From Celoporthe dispersa (taxonomy: Eukaryota > Ascomycota > Sordariomycetes > Diaporthales > Cryphonectriaceae): a stretch of 64,000 nt of DNA. Positions within the stretch are counted from its first letter, which is position 1. Every line of letters starts with the position of its first letter. Location: the NCBI GenBank assembly GCA_016584495.1, contig WAID01000011.1, positions 1 to 64,000 on the forward strand, read 5' to 3'. The translations under genes were made by a program, and so were the position numbers. A model generated the notes under the pieces. It ran no database searches. It worked only from the letters and a program-made list of their open reading frames with translations, and was not told the origin of the DNA. Shown here in pieces: positions 22,750 through 34,616 of this stretch.

Positions 22750-23878
22750 ATATTTCTTTTTAGGAAAAAAGCAAGGTTGGAGCGCACTTTATTGTGCCTG
22801 TATGCCTGTAATTCTTTCAGCAGTGATCTCGCCAAGCATAGAATTCAGTATCAGTGTGGAAGGCATAATAGAGCACATTACAAATAGTACAGAGTTTGAT
22901 GGATTCTACAACTACTGCTAAAAAGCAGAGGCACCCCTATATATCAAAGTCGCATATGCTTTTGAATTATTATTATTATTATTATTATTATTTTGCTTTG
23001 CAAAGAAGAAGGAAAGAAGTGAAAGAAGCAGTGTTTTATTTATGTAAAAGCTTGCGCTTGTGAGTTTTGATAAGCCAATGAGAAAGCTCAACTTCGAAAC
23101 GTAATAGCTCATTTCGTAACTCATGCATATTGCTAACAAATAGCGCTTTACATACTTAAATAAGTATAAGAAGCAAGCTAACATTATAATTATTACAACA
23201 ATAATCAATTGTTACAAATTGCTATTTTGCTTTATACTACTCGTTTTTTTTTTTCGCATTTCTTAATTTACTAAACAATGCTATGTTAATGGTAGACAGC
23301 GAGGCAGACTGCTCTTGCACATGTATTTACTATATATGCCGCGGCTTATTCTGTTATTGATGGATCTCACAACGAAAGCTTATTGCGCACTGTGAAAAGG
23401 AGAATCTCCACATTTCAAAGCTTAATGTAGTAATCATTCATTTACACACGAACATAAAGTTTAGTATCGCATGATAATGGGGACCCTTTCATCTCCGCGC
23501 AACCCCTTTCTTATATGATACTTGGATATTCCAAGCTGCAGGCACCCAGCACTACCCTAGCAATCTCTAGGTGTCATGACTCCTGCGCAGCCACGAAGAG
23601 GATTGATGGAATAATTCACAGCCCCAAAGTGGACATCCTTTGGGAATCCTTTGAGCCACCCCCTGGGGCGATGCGAGCTGGTCTAAGTTTTTCTATTATA
23701 GAACTGAGCTCAAAGCCTGTAAGTGCGGTGCATGGGATTATTTCAAAGCATAGCAGTCTGCACAGGTTTGCAACCACTAATTGCATTTGTTTTCCTTCTC
23801 TAAGTTCCCAGCCACGTCCACAATTCTTTCCTCCGCATTCAACTTGCTTTTCATTATACAGCTCGACATTCAAGCACA
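22750..23878. other. Intergenic, microsatellite only
   Basis: AT-rich spacer between the esterase and the peptidase. The last 350 bases are more balanced and presumably hold the peptidase promoter and leader. No other gene seen. Confidence 0.5.
22967..22993. repeat. (ATT)n microsatellite
   Basis: Nine uninterrupted ATT units in AT-rich intergenic DNA. Confidence 0.85.
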
Positions 23879-24791
23879 ATGAAGCTCTCCGCTGCCACCG
23901 TCAGCGCGCTTACCGCTGCCACCGCCATCGCCACCCCAGTATTTAATGACCCCAGAGCGACTAATCTTGCTCGCGAGGCGCGTATGAATCGTCAAAGGCG
24001 TCTGATGCACAAGAGCCAGAGCAAAGAGTCCAGTGCTGAAGACGAGTACGACGAGAATTGGGCCGGCGTGGTTGTGCAGGGTGATGAGGGATCCGTCACT
24101 GGCGTGTCGGCTTCGTTCACCCTGCCCACGGTCAAGAAGCCCACTGATGGGGACCAGGTTGATGCTACAGATCACACTGCCTCCACCTGGATCGGAATCG
24201 ACGGCTACAGCTGTGGTACTGGCCTCTGGCAGGCAGGTGTAGACGGAACTATCGACCAGTCCGGAACTGTCTCCTGGTACGCCTGGTATGAATGGTATCC
24301 CGGTGGAACTATTGAGATTGATATCGGTAACCTCGCGACGGGTGATGTAAGTATTAGCAGTTACCCTGCCGCCCGTAATTGCTTACCCAGTATGAAATGC
24401 TGGCTTGTCTGCCTGAAGTTCTCAGACTAATTAATAATGGCTTAAAAAGGTTATCACTGTCAATGTCACGGCAAGCTCCACTACCGAGGGTACTGTCACC
24501 ATGTCTAATGCAGCAAGTGGCAAGTCATACAGCAAGACAGTGACGTCCACATACGCGCTATGCCTTGCGGACGCCGAGTGGATCGAGGAGGATCTTGTTG
24601 TCGACGACTCGACAAACGAGGGTCTCGCCAATTTTAGCAGTGTCACCTTTGAGAACGCCATCGCTACTACTAAGACTGGAGCCATGTCGCCTGGAAATGA
24701 CCCCATCTTCATGGACATTAAGGATAGCGATGGAAACATTCTGACCTCGTCGTCCTCCTCAGGCAACACTGTCACTATTACATATGTGTAA
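23879..24791 (+). CDS. Secreted glutamic peptidase (eqolisin, family G1)
   Basis: Exons 23879-24346 and 24450-24791, separated by a 103-nt GTAAGT..AAG intron, encode 269 residues, the usual length for the family. A signal peptide (MKLSAATVSALTAATAIATP) is followed by a basic propeptide, then the mature domain from about NWAGVVVQG. The family's catalytic pair is visible: Gln in WIGIDGY...GLWQAGVDG and Glu in AEWIEEDL. The C-terminal strands end GNTVTITYV. Eqolisins are acid endopeptidases secreted to degrade protein at low pH. The gene appears intact. Confidence 0.93.
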
Positions 24792-26654
24792 AAGTGTGAA
24801 CGGACGATCTTGAAGCAAAGCACGGCTGTTTCTGAGAGGTTGAGATAGTGCATGCTTGATTATCTGACTATATTGGTATATATATTCACTATTGTTCAAA
24901 TCAATTACTGTCCCTTTATGTGTACACCTTCAACGGTACTTCTTTGTAAATATACCCCAGCATTCGAAGGCGATGTCATTGGGTATTCAAATTGCTTCGG
25001 CCGTCTTTCGAATGGTATATTTTATAGAGGCATTGGTACGTTGGCTCGATGGTGAAACCTAGTCACTGACCCCTCGTTCGTGGTTCAGTATTCTGGGAAA
25101 TCGGGATCTACTCGCAAGTGAAGCAAAATAAAATATCTTGCTCATGTCGGCGCTATATACGAGCTTTCTGAAAGGATGGGACTGTTGATCAAAAGAAATC
25201 GTCGTTTCTAGGTGCGAGCAGGCTTGTTCTCTCGAGTGGATCCCACCAGAATGATGGACATGACTCAGACGAAGATAATATTCGTGTAGTGATCCAGAAA
25301 AGCTTTGGATATGAAGTATTTCCTTTTCCTCATATTCGCGTAGCAAAGCTATGCAACCTGAGTTACAACGCATGAAGGCCGGCTGAAATATTTGCAGCAT
25401 GTGAATATCAGCTCCGAACTTGAACTCGCCCGTCTTCTACAGATATAGAGCAAAAGAAACGCACGGGAACCAGATTGAAAGTAACGGAAGCTCGGGCGCG
25501 CTATGACTACAGTCGTGCATGTAAGCCAATACACAACCTGACAGGGATATGGATACCTTGAAGTGCTATAATGCTCGCGTGGACGAAAGTCACGTTTCTC
25601 TCGTGGTGCATTGATGTGGAAACAGGTTGCACATAAGTATATAATAATAGTGAAAACAGCTCAAAAGTCCAGTTTAGCCGACTAATGCACTCCTTTTGCA
25701 TATCGTTTGCATTATAGAGGCTGCCTTGTCATTTTCTATTGTTATACGGAACGGCATTACATCCGTATTCATCCCAGCTTATGTCTCTTTCCCTTCATGT
25801 AGGAAACCTTTGAGTTTATCTGTACGATAGTTGACTTTATCTTACCAAGTCTCACTACTACGGAGCCAGGGAGGCTGTTGCTTCTCTGCCAGGACCATCC
25901 CGTCATTCGATTTCTTGCCCAGCGGAGAACCCCTCGTAACCTCCTTGGAAGCTACTTCGGCGAGTGTAAATGCGAGTTTCAGTATAAACATCGATACAAG
26001 TCGTGGCTTGCGTTCTCCTGAGCCGGCTTGGGAAGGGTCGCGGATAAGACATGAGCAGCTACTAATACGTAACCTAGTGTCAAGAATGAGCCCTAATGCT
26101 GATGATCAGAAGAACTAGTACTTCCAGATTGCCTTCGGCGATGAGGTGCCGTAATCCGAAGACAACGATACCGATAGCGTCGTAATCTTCTCCATCGTCC
26201 TCATCTCCATCCCGCTCGCTTTCTTCAGTGTCGACCGAGCTCAGGGCTTTGTCTGCGTGCACTTCCATTTCTAGTGGTGAATTGGTGACTGCGCTGGTAT
26301 GTGGACGGCTGCATCTTTCTCCATTACACCCCTATTAGCTTGACTCAAACTAATATACAAATGAAATGTACAAGCGTTTCAAGTCAAATCACTCGAGAAC
26401 CATGCTTAAAGCATTTTGATTCTTGTATCGATTGTTGCGAAAAACACAGCAATATTTCCCAGTCTTACCTACATCTCACCCTATATTCAAAACTGCTTCG
26501 AGTAGCTAAAACAACCTTTTCACTCTGCTCTTGTGCCTTCGTAGCTTCTGTTCGCTAACGTCTTAGTGACCTTAACACACCTGAGCTGAGAGCCCTTGCC
26601 CTTTGTTTTGGCGTCAGTTCTCTTGTGAAACTGCTCCCTCGTACCGGCTCAGCA
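24792..26654. other. Intergenic, no gene seen
   Basis: Nearly 1.9 kb between the peptidase and the carbonic anhydrase. Short frames on both strands (up to about 110 codons) show no family resemblance. Confidence 0.45.
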
Positions 26655-27544
26655 TTACTCGTTTATGCGATGCAGCCAGACTTGCTGCTCGACGCGGGCG
26701 CTGTAAGTGCTCGCAGCCAATATGGCTTGCATTTGCTCGACGCCAACAATGAGGATCTGGCGTGCGATAAACCAGCGGATGCCTTCGGAGCATGGCGGGG
26801 TAGTCAGGCTGCCTTGATAGGTCCAGTACTCGTTGAACCAGCTGACACCGTCGAGAGCGAGTGAGAGGTTAAGGGTAGCTTCCTGAACGGTGTTAGTCTC
26901 ATTGAAACCGATCAGTGCTGGCAGCTGCGCGAAGAAGGCGCTGTCCACGTTGTCCGGATCAACCCGGAAGGCGAGCACGGCTTTATCATGGCCCGAGGCG
27001 TCGACGTGCACGAAGTGGATCTCGGCCCTAGACCGGAGGCCGCCCACCATATGTTCGGCGGGTGCGTGCATATGCCACCCCTTCAGGTAGGTAGTCTCGT
27101 TATCGTAGGTCAAAGACGGTGCTGAGGTATAGTCATCGCCCTCTATATGCGACAGGGTGAAGGCAGGCCCATAGTTCCAATTGTAGAAGGTCCCAGTCAC
27201 ATTGTTATCGTATCGGAAGGTCGGTCGGTGGTTCGATGCTAAGCCGTTGGATAAGCTGAGTGCGATGGGCGATTGCTGCGTACCGGACTGGCAGAGAGCA
27301 TAGTCTGCAGAGGATATTAGTCTTACTTGAAGGACTTGATCATATGGTGTTTCTGTAAGGAGTTTTACCTGGATTCAAGCTCCCCCAGTCAAAGGATGCT
27401 TGGTAAGACCAGTCTGTTGATGGTGTTGCTCTATCTACAAGATGTCGTGCTTTCATACCAGGTAGCTGGCAGTTGTTGTGACTTGGGCGAAGCCATGCTG
27501 CTTGCTATAAGGGCAAGCAGTGCGATAAAGCTGTAGAGAGTCAT
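26655..27544 (-). CDS. Secreted alpha-type carbonic anhydrase
   Basis: The body of the protein shows SGTQQSPIAL (substrate-channel strand), FRYDNNVTGT, the zinc site GWHMHAPAEH (two His ligands) with AEIHFVH (third His), YWTYQGSLTTPPCSEG and a final LHRINE. The last intron is clear (27368-27305, 64 nt, GTAAAA..CAG). The first exon begins at 27544 with a signal peptide (MTLYSFIALLALIASSM). Joining it to WSYQASFDWG requires a short intron. The only in-frame solution I find is 52 nt with an atypical GTCACA donor, so this junction is uncertain or carries an error. The enzyme would convert CO2 and bicarbonate outside the cell. It is transcribed convergently with the peptidase. Confidence 0.83.
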
Positions 27545-28049
27545 TTTGATTTTGGTAAATTTGAAGAGAAGTGAATAAACAGAAATGAGATAATCAATTG
27601 TATGCTCTAAAGGAAGAAAACATCAATGGCCTTGAAAACCTGCTCTTATATAAAGGCTCTCATATTTGGGTTTCCCACAAACCCTGCTTGGCAAATCAGT
27701 TCAGAAATAAACTCGTGGAGATGGTATAACTATAACTCGATCCTGGATCCGTGTTCTAGCAACTGCCGAGTTCATCTTCTTTGAAGCATGAAGCAGTAAC
27801 AAAAATATTACAAAGAAACTTTAGCTAATCAACCAAAAATAAGCCAAACTCAATTATTATTCGTTGGCATAGAATGCTTGGCGAAGTATATTATATAGAA
27901 AGGCTGTAGGAATAGATAATGAATCGTTTGATAGAGTGCATTGTATACTTCAAATAGTAATATTGTTTATATTTTGATTCGTTCTTGGCAACAATTACTT
28001 TGCATAGCCATTGTATAACTTTGTTAATAAAAGCTTGGAATCGCATGAT
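27545..28049. other. AT-rich intergenic stretch
   Basis: Upstream region of the carbonic anhydrase gene, increasingly AT-rich towards 28 kb. No gene recognised. Confidence 0.4.
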
Positions 28050-28818
28050 TTGTAGCTCGAAAACGGTACCTTTGCCGAATACATCGTTATGAAGGATCAC
28101 AACCAGATCCACATTCCCAAGAACCTCAGCTTCCAGCAAGCCGCCACCATCGGCGTTGGTATCACTACCGTTGGTCTATGTCTTTTCAGAGCCTGAAGTT
28201 GAACCTTCCCAGCAATCCTATTACCGAGCCAGTCTCAATTCTCATTTATGGAGGGTCTACTGCTACTGAGTCTTTGGCAATTCAATTCGCTAAACTTTTT
28301 GATACCATGTGTTGACTACCTGTTCACCACACAACTTTGACTTCGTGGCAAGGCTAGGGGCCGATATGGTCTGTGATTATAAGGACCCGAGAGCTGCGAA
28401 TGAGATTCAAAGGCTCACAGGTGATAAGCTAAAGATTGTCTTTGATACCATCTCGGTTGAGTCCAGCGCCAAGTTCTGCGCAAAAGCAATTTCAACTAAG
28501 GGGGTTGCTTACACTTGTCTTCTTCCGATCAAAGCACCTCGAAGCGATGTCAAGTCCGAACTAGTTCTAGGCTACACTGTTTTCGGGGAGGCCTTTAAAT
28601 TTGGTCTGCAGTCCTTTGCTGCGGTCCCTGCGGGTCAAGCTTTCGCTACTCGGTGGCTGCTCCTCTCTCAGCAATTCCTGGAGAGCGGCAAGATCAAGGT
28701 ACACCCTGTGTCAGTGCGTGAGGGTGGTTTGGAAGGTGTGTTGGAGGAATTGGACCTTATGAGGAGAGGTCAGGACAGCGGTCAGAAATTGGTTTACAAT
28801 GTTTCCGAAGCTTCTTGA
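28050..28818 (+). pseudogene. Medium-chain dehydrogenase/enoyl-reductase, 5'-truncated and frameshifted
   Basis: The readable protein starts abruptly at LENGTFAEYIVMKDH and continues with LSFQQAATIGVGITTVG, SILIYGGSTAT (nucleotide-binding loop), LTTCSPHNFDFV and LGADMVCDYKDP, ending YNVSEAS. This is the C-terminal two thirds of a zinc-free medium-chain reductase like ToxD or lovastatin-type trans-enoyl reductases. The GroES-like N-terminal part is absent upstream, where the DNA is AT-rich. Two one-base shifts, near 28185 and 28307, split the rest; the second also brings a TGA. Truncation makes this a pseudogene even if the shifts are sequencing errors. Confidence 0.72.
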
Positions 28819-29525
28819 ATATCAGCTCTACTTGGTTGTGCTAACAAAAGATTTGGGATAACGTTAAAAAATATTCCTCATGAGTACAAGGGAGCGCTCA
28901 ATGTGGCTCCACTAAGAGTATAATTAAATGTTGCCCCATACTCTTGACGATTGACAAAGTATCAAAGGATTATGTAACCTTTGTTAAACTCAAGTACTGT
29001 AAATAAGATGTTTCGTCAATTTTTCTTCTTTCTTCTTCTCATCTCTCTCTAGTTTATATGGATTGCGATTCAGTTCTAATACGCGTGTAATCGCCGAAAT
29101 CTGAGTACTGACAAGCTCGCTATTACTCGCGCTCGCTAGCCAACGGGAAGCCGGCTTAGCAGCTATGTATATACCGGTGCTATTTTAATAGAAAGGGAGC
29201 AACAGTAAATAATACATAGTTTTGAGCGAAAAAGGTAACTTAAACTGAATTGTGCTGGACGCTGAGATAAAACAAGTGCGAATGCATAAACCGCTTGAAC
29301 GCATTTTCTATAGTGCATATTTTTACTCAAACAGAAGTGCGAAAACGAGATGTCGGCCGAAAGATTTTTTTATTTTTCAAAGTTACTCAAAAGATTGACT
29401 ATAAAGATAAAGTTGAAAAGACAAGAGCGTAATGCTCCCACATCCAGACAGAAACAAATACTTCTTAGAGAATCCTTCCCAATAATAGCCTTATCAAGCC
29501 TGGCGTGCCGATCAAGAGTTTCTTA
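28819..29525. other. Intergenic, no gene seen
   Basis: AT-rich spacer after the dehydrogenase relic. It contains a CT-rich tract near 29030. No supported coding region. Confidence 0.4.
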
Positions 29526-29849
29526 TCAGAAGTTGCACACCCAGTTATAAACGCCACCACTGCAGGAAGCATAAGAACTGAGGCCATACAGATCGGCGCA
29601 CCACACGTTGAGATTGAGACCCAGCGATGCATCACCGCTCTGACACACCCAATCATCACAGCCGCTCCCAGTTGTTTCAGCAGTATAGCCGTCCCCATAA
29701 AAGTAGTCACAGGCCGCCTGTATGTCGATGCCGGCAGTGGACCTGTCCTGAAGTGCGTCAGCCGATTCGGGCACGGCAATAGCTGCAGCTGGACCGGCGA
29801 GGAGCGCAAAGCCGACAATAGCGCTGAGGATGGTGGAGTGGGCGATCAT
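29526..29849 (-). CDS. Small secreted cysteine-rich protein (107 residues)
   Basis: A single-exon frame with a clear signal peptide (MIAHSTILSAIVGFALLAGP) and a short pro-region. The ~65-residue mature part has six cysteines: QAACDYFYGDGY, SGCDDWVCQSGD, NVWCADLYG, SYASCSGGVYNWVC. Six cysteines in a small aromatic-rich domain fit a disulfide-stabilised secreted protein of the effector or antimicrobial kind. I do not recognise a named family. It stands alone in a gene-poor region. Confidence 0.68.
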   Translation of the reverse strand: MIAHSTILSAIVGFALLAGPAAAIAVPESADALQDRSTAGIDIQAACDYFYGDGYTAETTGSGCDDWVCQSGDASLGLNLNVWCADLYGLSSYASCSGGVYNWVCNF

Positions 29850-30387
29850 ATTGGCGGCTGTTTTGAAATATAGTCAACAACTGAGACAGCCAGTAATACG
29901 CTTTAAAGTTGCAAATCTGAGATGAGGGAGAGCTTTACTTGGTAAGGATGGATAAATATTGCTTTAATGCAGATTGGTCTGATGAAAACCGATGAAGATT
30001 TATGGATGCCCGTAAATAATACCAAGGTAGGTCGATATATAAAGAGCAAGTAGCTGGTGTACTCAGTTCTTGAAAGAAAGAATAGTAAGTCACTTTATCG
30101 AGGGATATTGATCTAGTCTTTATAGAAAATCTTTTGTAACGCTAATTCAGATGTGCAGTAATTAAGTGGAATTACCAAAATAAAGTCATTTACCCATTAT
30201 TAATTAGAAATCTAAAACTTGGCTTTTAAGAGCAATGATTGTACTCCTACACTCTCGAGATTTCGGTCATCTTGTGGGCAAAATATGGGTACAGCCAGTA
30301 CTGAGAAATCTGGCGATCGTCATTTTTCTCGTCATTTCTCTCACACAAGGTCAAGATTTCTTTTGAAATTTACAATTCTACTTAGAT
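29850..30387. other. Upstream region, no gene seen
   Basis: Promoter side of the small secreted protein, followed by AT-rich sequence that includes a weak partial copy of the tandem repeat described next. Confidence 0.35.
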
Positions 30388-30780
30388 ACCTGCTCGGACT
30401 TTTGCATATAGCTCGGACTTTAACATCAGAACAGTAATTGTACTTTTACTCTCGTAGAAACTAGGCTTTTTTTCTCCTCTCGGTTTTCTCTAAGTAAGCT
30501 CGGATTATTGTGAATTTCTCTTTTAATCCATAGCTCTGTTGAAACATCTGCTCGGACTCTTACATATAGGTCGGACCTCAACATTAAAGTAATAGTTATA
30601 CTCTTGTGTTTCTTGAATTTGCCCTTTTCTTTCCTCCTGGGTTTTCTCCCACGTAAGCTCGGATTATTGCAGATGTCTCTCGCGATCCAATGCTCTGTTC
30701 AAGCTCCTCCCCGGACTCTTATATGTACGTCAAACCTTAGTATTGGAGTAGTAATACCTTTACACTTGCGGGATTTGATG
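30388..30780. repeat. Imperfect ~157-bp tandem repeat, 2.5 copies
   Basis: Units begin at about 30388, 30545 and 30703. Shared landmarks in the first two are TGCTCGGACT, a second TCGGAC, GGTTTTCTC, AAGCTCGGATTATTG and GCTCTGTT. The third copy is partial and more diverged. Many differences between copies are transitions. No coding potential. Confidence 0.75.
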
Positions 30781-32419
30781 CGTCATTCAGCGGTCGATCA
30801 GTAATATAAGCAGGAGTTATAGTCAGCCGTAAGGCTTCTTTCTGCTTTTATCCAGAGTAGTATGGTTTTGCTTCGAACTCAACAAAGGTACCACTATTTC
30901 TTATGAATTGCGAGGAATGGAGCTACTCGTTGAGCAGTGTTGAGACGAGTAGACCAAGCATTGTGAAGTCAAATTCACATCCATTCGATCTACCCTTCTG
31001 AACTGAAAAGAGAAGGAAAATAAGGAAGCATTGCCGAGGTGAGTCTCGGTAATTCAATAAGACTTGTAACAAGTGTCCTACGTAATGAGAGCATTTCTCA
31101 AAAGTAATCAGTATATAATCCGCAAGAGAAATCTGCCATATCACGGCGTGTCACAACTCACATAATACGCATGTCGCAAATTAAGCCATGCGTGACGAAC
31201 CGTAAGCACTACAGTATTAGGATCAACTTAATATATGTTAGGTTATAATCCTACATGTCGATCTAAAAGCTAACGCGCCGTTCGAAGAATTCTGCAAATG
31301 TTTAACGGCTGAAGAACGCCGCGGAGCCTGAACGCCTCTTAGCTGCGACGTTCGTAGTTAGCTATTATAATCCTTAACGAGTATAAAGCGTCGGAGAGCC
31401 CGGACGCAAGACCTCACACGGATGATCATGTGCAGGATACCGCACAGTGTATAGTGTGACGAATGTTATATCAGGGCAAGATCGACGATACCCAGCACGA
31501 GGATTCCGAAGATCGTCCCTTTCCCCCCCGGCGGCAGCGTCTGTAGTCAGCAACAATTCCCTCTCTGGGCGCCCTCGCCCCACTTCGCCTACAGGAGCTA
31601 ATATGTGACAGCTAAAAGGAGCGACCACTCTCAGCTGCCTGGAAGTAGTGGTAGCCTATTTAGCTGCGTGGACGGTTGGATTCGCACACTCCCCTTCTAC
31701 TCTAGAGATGATGAAGCTCTAGAGTCGACTAAGGAGGCCGAACTGTAAAGGTGAAATGGGCTTTATTATGACTATACTCAGGGTCTTCAAATGGATTTCT
31801 TTTATAACTATATCCAGAGTCTAAGACGATACAATAATAATCTCTGAAAGTAGGCGAGGCGAAGCGCAGCTTCTGAAAATGAGTCTTTTAGTAATTATAC
31901 CCAAGTCGGCAATGATCAGATGAAGTTCAGGCGAAGCTATTCCTAAATAGGGTTGGGTTATTCTTTATTGAAGTAGGAATTCGCTGTGGAGTTGCTTATA
32001 TATTAGGGGAAAAGCAGAAGGATTCATAACCTATGCGACAGCTAAAAGGAGTGACTACTCTCAGCTGCCAGGAAGTAGTGGTGGACTATTTAGCTACGTA
32101 GTCGGTCGGACTCGCACAGCTAATAGCGAGCCGACCAATGAACGGAAAGTACCCCATGCAACTTAGCGTCATTTCTCAACCACTCTCTCTTACATAGCGA
32201 CCTAAACGCATTGCGATACCTGAGTTGACTCGAAGGGTGGTTGAGACGGGGTGGGCCTGGTCTGGAGCTTGTACATCTCATCGCAGCGTGACTTGTGCTG
32301 CTTAGTTCGACAACTGTTCGCGTGTACTACTAACTAGTGCTGTTCGTGAACTGGGCACGCTGCACAAGTTTCGGGGCAGCATTCAGTGCATTTCCGTACT
32401 GAATAAGCCCTTTCCGATG
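30781..32419. other. Gene-free repeat-bearing stretch
   Basis: No protein family recognised. It holds the 85-bp direct repeats listed separately and, between them (about 31745-31920), three loose copies of a motif around TATACYCAGGGTC. Confidence 0.4.
31604..32118. repeat. Direct repeats of ~85 bp flanking 346 bp
   Basis: The copies at 31604-31688 and 32035-32118 are about 85% identical, with common blocks GACAGCTAAAAGGAG, CTCTCAGCTGCC and GGAAGTAGTGGT, and most differences are transitions. They may be arms of a decayed LTR-like or tandemly duplicated element. No open frame lies between them. Confidence 0.65.
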
Positions 32420-32960
32420 CTATCCTTCAGCCTCTGCATTAGCGATATCGCAGGACTCTACACGTCGATGTAGAGCCCTCAGTCCTAAGACAACATGCTT
32501 AATAGAAGGTTCGACGTGACTCAAATGGAGAACAAAACGAGACCAGAAGTCGGCTCCAAGAAGCGTATTGGTCTTGGCAGCCGTGCGCATACGGAAGTAA
32601 TCAAACTGTGTGGTTTCACTGGAGCTCAGGAAGCCAGTCGAACTGGGCATGAGACTTAACGAAGGAGCACTGGGTCCACCCGCGTTATTGTGCTCTCGCA
32701 GCGCAGTGATAAGTTCGCTCCGAGATGCAGGGATAGGCGTGTACCCCACTTGAGCCCGGTAGAGACGCAGCGGCGGCAATGCGGTTTCTCCTCGTCATAT
32801 TTTATGGGACGGATTCTTGACACATGTCAGCTCAGGCCACCATTCTACTAGAGGGTACTCACCTGCAGGTAATTCAACCGGTCTTTGATTACCCGTTTGA
32901 TCCGGCCAACATTTGCGGCAATAGAAGCCATCATTAGAGCATGCGCCTATAGTATGTGAT
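32420..32960 (-). pseudogene. Fragment of a fungal-specific transcription factor
   Basis: The minus strand reads ACSNDGFYCRKCW (remains of a Zn2Cys6 cluster) and, after what looks like a GTGAGT intron, LRLYRAQVGYTPI, SLSLMPSSTGFLSS, FDYFRMRT, FWSRFVLHLSHVEPSIKHVV and LRALHRRVE. This is the start of the middle homology region of C6 regulators. The frame then ends at 32420 where a normal protein would continue for several hundred residues. The zinc cluster is also incomplete. It is a truncated remnant. Confidence 0.65.
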
Positions 32961-34616
32961 GGAGACTGATCCAAATGCAGTGTTTTAGAGAAACGAGAAT
33001 TTCAGGGAGAGGCTGTGCAGAGGAAGATTGAATGAATGCCTTAGCAGCTCCAGCTAAGAGTAAGGCCCATTCAGGGTTCGGGATCCTACCATAAGCAACT
33101 TTGATCCTAGGTGTGGCAGTGACTGAAGGCGAGCTAATCTACGATGCTGGTAAAAAGGTGCATAATTAGTGAAACTTAGACCGACACTCGTGCATAAAGT
33201 CGGAGGACCACTAACCATCCACTCTTTCCGGCCATCCCGGCCGAGCCACCTGCTCCTCCCACCCTCCGCGAACACTTCAAGACCTCTGAACCAGTTTTGA
33301 CCTAAATAGATTTATACATCCACCAGAGCATCACGGCCGGGTGCAGGCGCCTTAGCACAGATAACCTTAGAGAAGGGATGTAACATTCAGCCGTATGACT
33401 GCACTTGAGGACAATAATTTACCCCTAGCCCTCATTGCTACATGTTAATCATCTCTTCCACTTATCCATGGAATTATGGCTGGGTTCAAAATACTTCATG
33501 GAATCATTCTAGAGAGCATATTGTAGTGCAATAGCAGTAGCTTATGTACTAGGGTAGTTAAAATCGAAGAGTATTGAGAACTTTTATACACTTTAGCAGC
33601 AATGTTGGTTTCTTCATTATGCTGTCTTCACTCGTAGGTCTGAATGACAATGCCTACAAAATAGTATGCTTTCTTACATTTCTTTCATACCAAAATCAGT
33701 AACAAAAACTACAACTCCATTCTCAACTACTCCACCCCGGGCAAAGCTGTTCAGTAAGGTCATGCTGATTGCCGGAGCTGATGGCTCGATTAGCCTAGAG
33801 ACAGCAGATATGTTCTCCAAGGCTGTTTCTATAGACTGCTCATGTTTGTATTGCGTTGCATAAGAGTATTCTCCGGTCTGGAGTTGACGGCTGGCATAGG
33901 AATGCCATGGCCATCGAGCCTCGCATGACACTATAGCAGACTTTGTAACACATTTTTCCCATCCGTATCAGGAATTATTCTAATTGATGTGGCATCGTAT
34001 ATATCGACATTGGTCTGGTGAGATTGCAAAACAGTACAAGTATATATATCGTACGTAAGTAGTATTCGTCGATTTGAACTGAAGTCACACATACGCAGGC
34101 CTAGGTCATTTGCTATGTGGACGGAGCCTGGTCTGCATAAACATAACCTTGAGAGTGCAGCGCTGTCACCTGCTCCTTCCCCTTAAGTCAGACCCTCACC
34201 GCCTCTCTAATTCTTGCTTTGCGAGAACACGCAGCGCTTGGTGGGCTCTAAGACCGTACTCGGTTCATTCATCTCCCTCTCATCACTATAGTACTTACCG
34301 TCGGCATTGCTCAGCTACCCGCACTGCTGCACTGGCATGAACCATGGCTCTAGAAATTGTCAATCCCAGTCGATCTTCCATATTCGAGCAGGCAAAGAAC
34401 CTAGAGCAGTAGTAGCATTTGTGGCTTGTGCTGGGGTGGATGTGGAAGTTGCATTGGTCTTCCAGAAGACTGAGAAGAGGCACAATATGTAAGTATCAGT
34501 TAGGGGTGAATGTGTCGTTGAAGTAGATATCCTGGTGATCTAAAGCTGTAGTTGTACATGTGTTCTTACACTGGACCAGCCAGTGGCTCAAATTGACTCT
34601 CTCGTAGCTGAGCACC
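32961..34616. other. Intergenic, no gene seen
   Basis: About 1.65 kb with only short frames. A minus-strand stretch around 33070-32990 (PNPEWALLLAGAAKAF...) may be more decayed coding sequence, but I could not place it. Confidence 0.35.
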
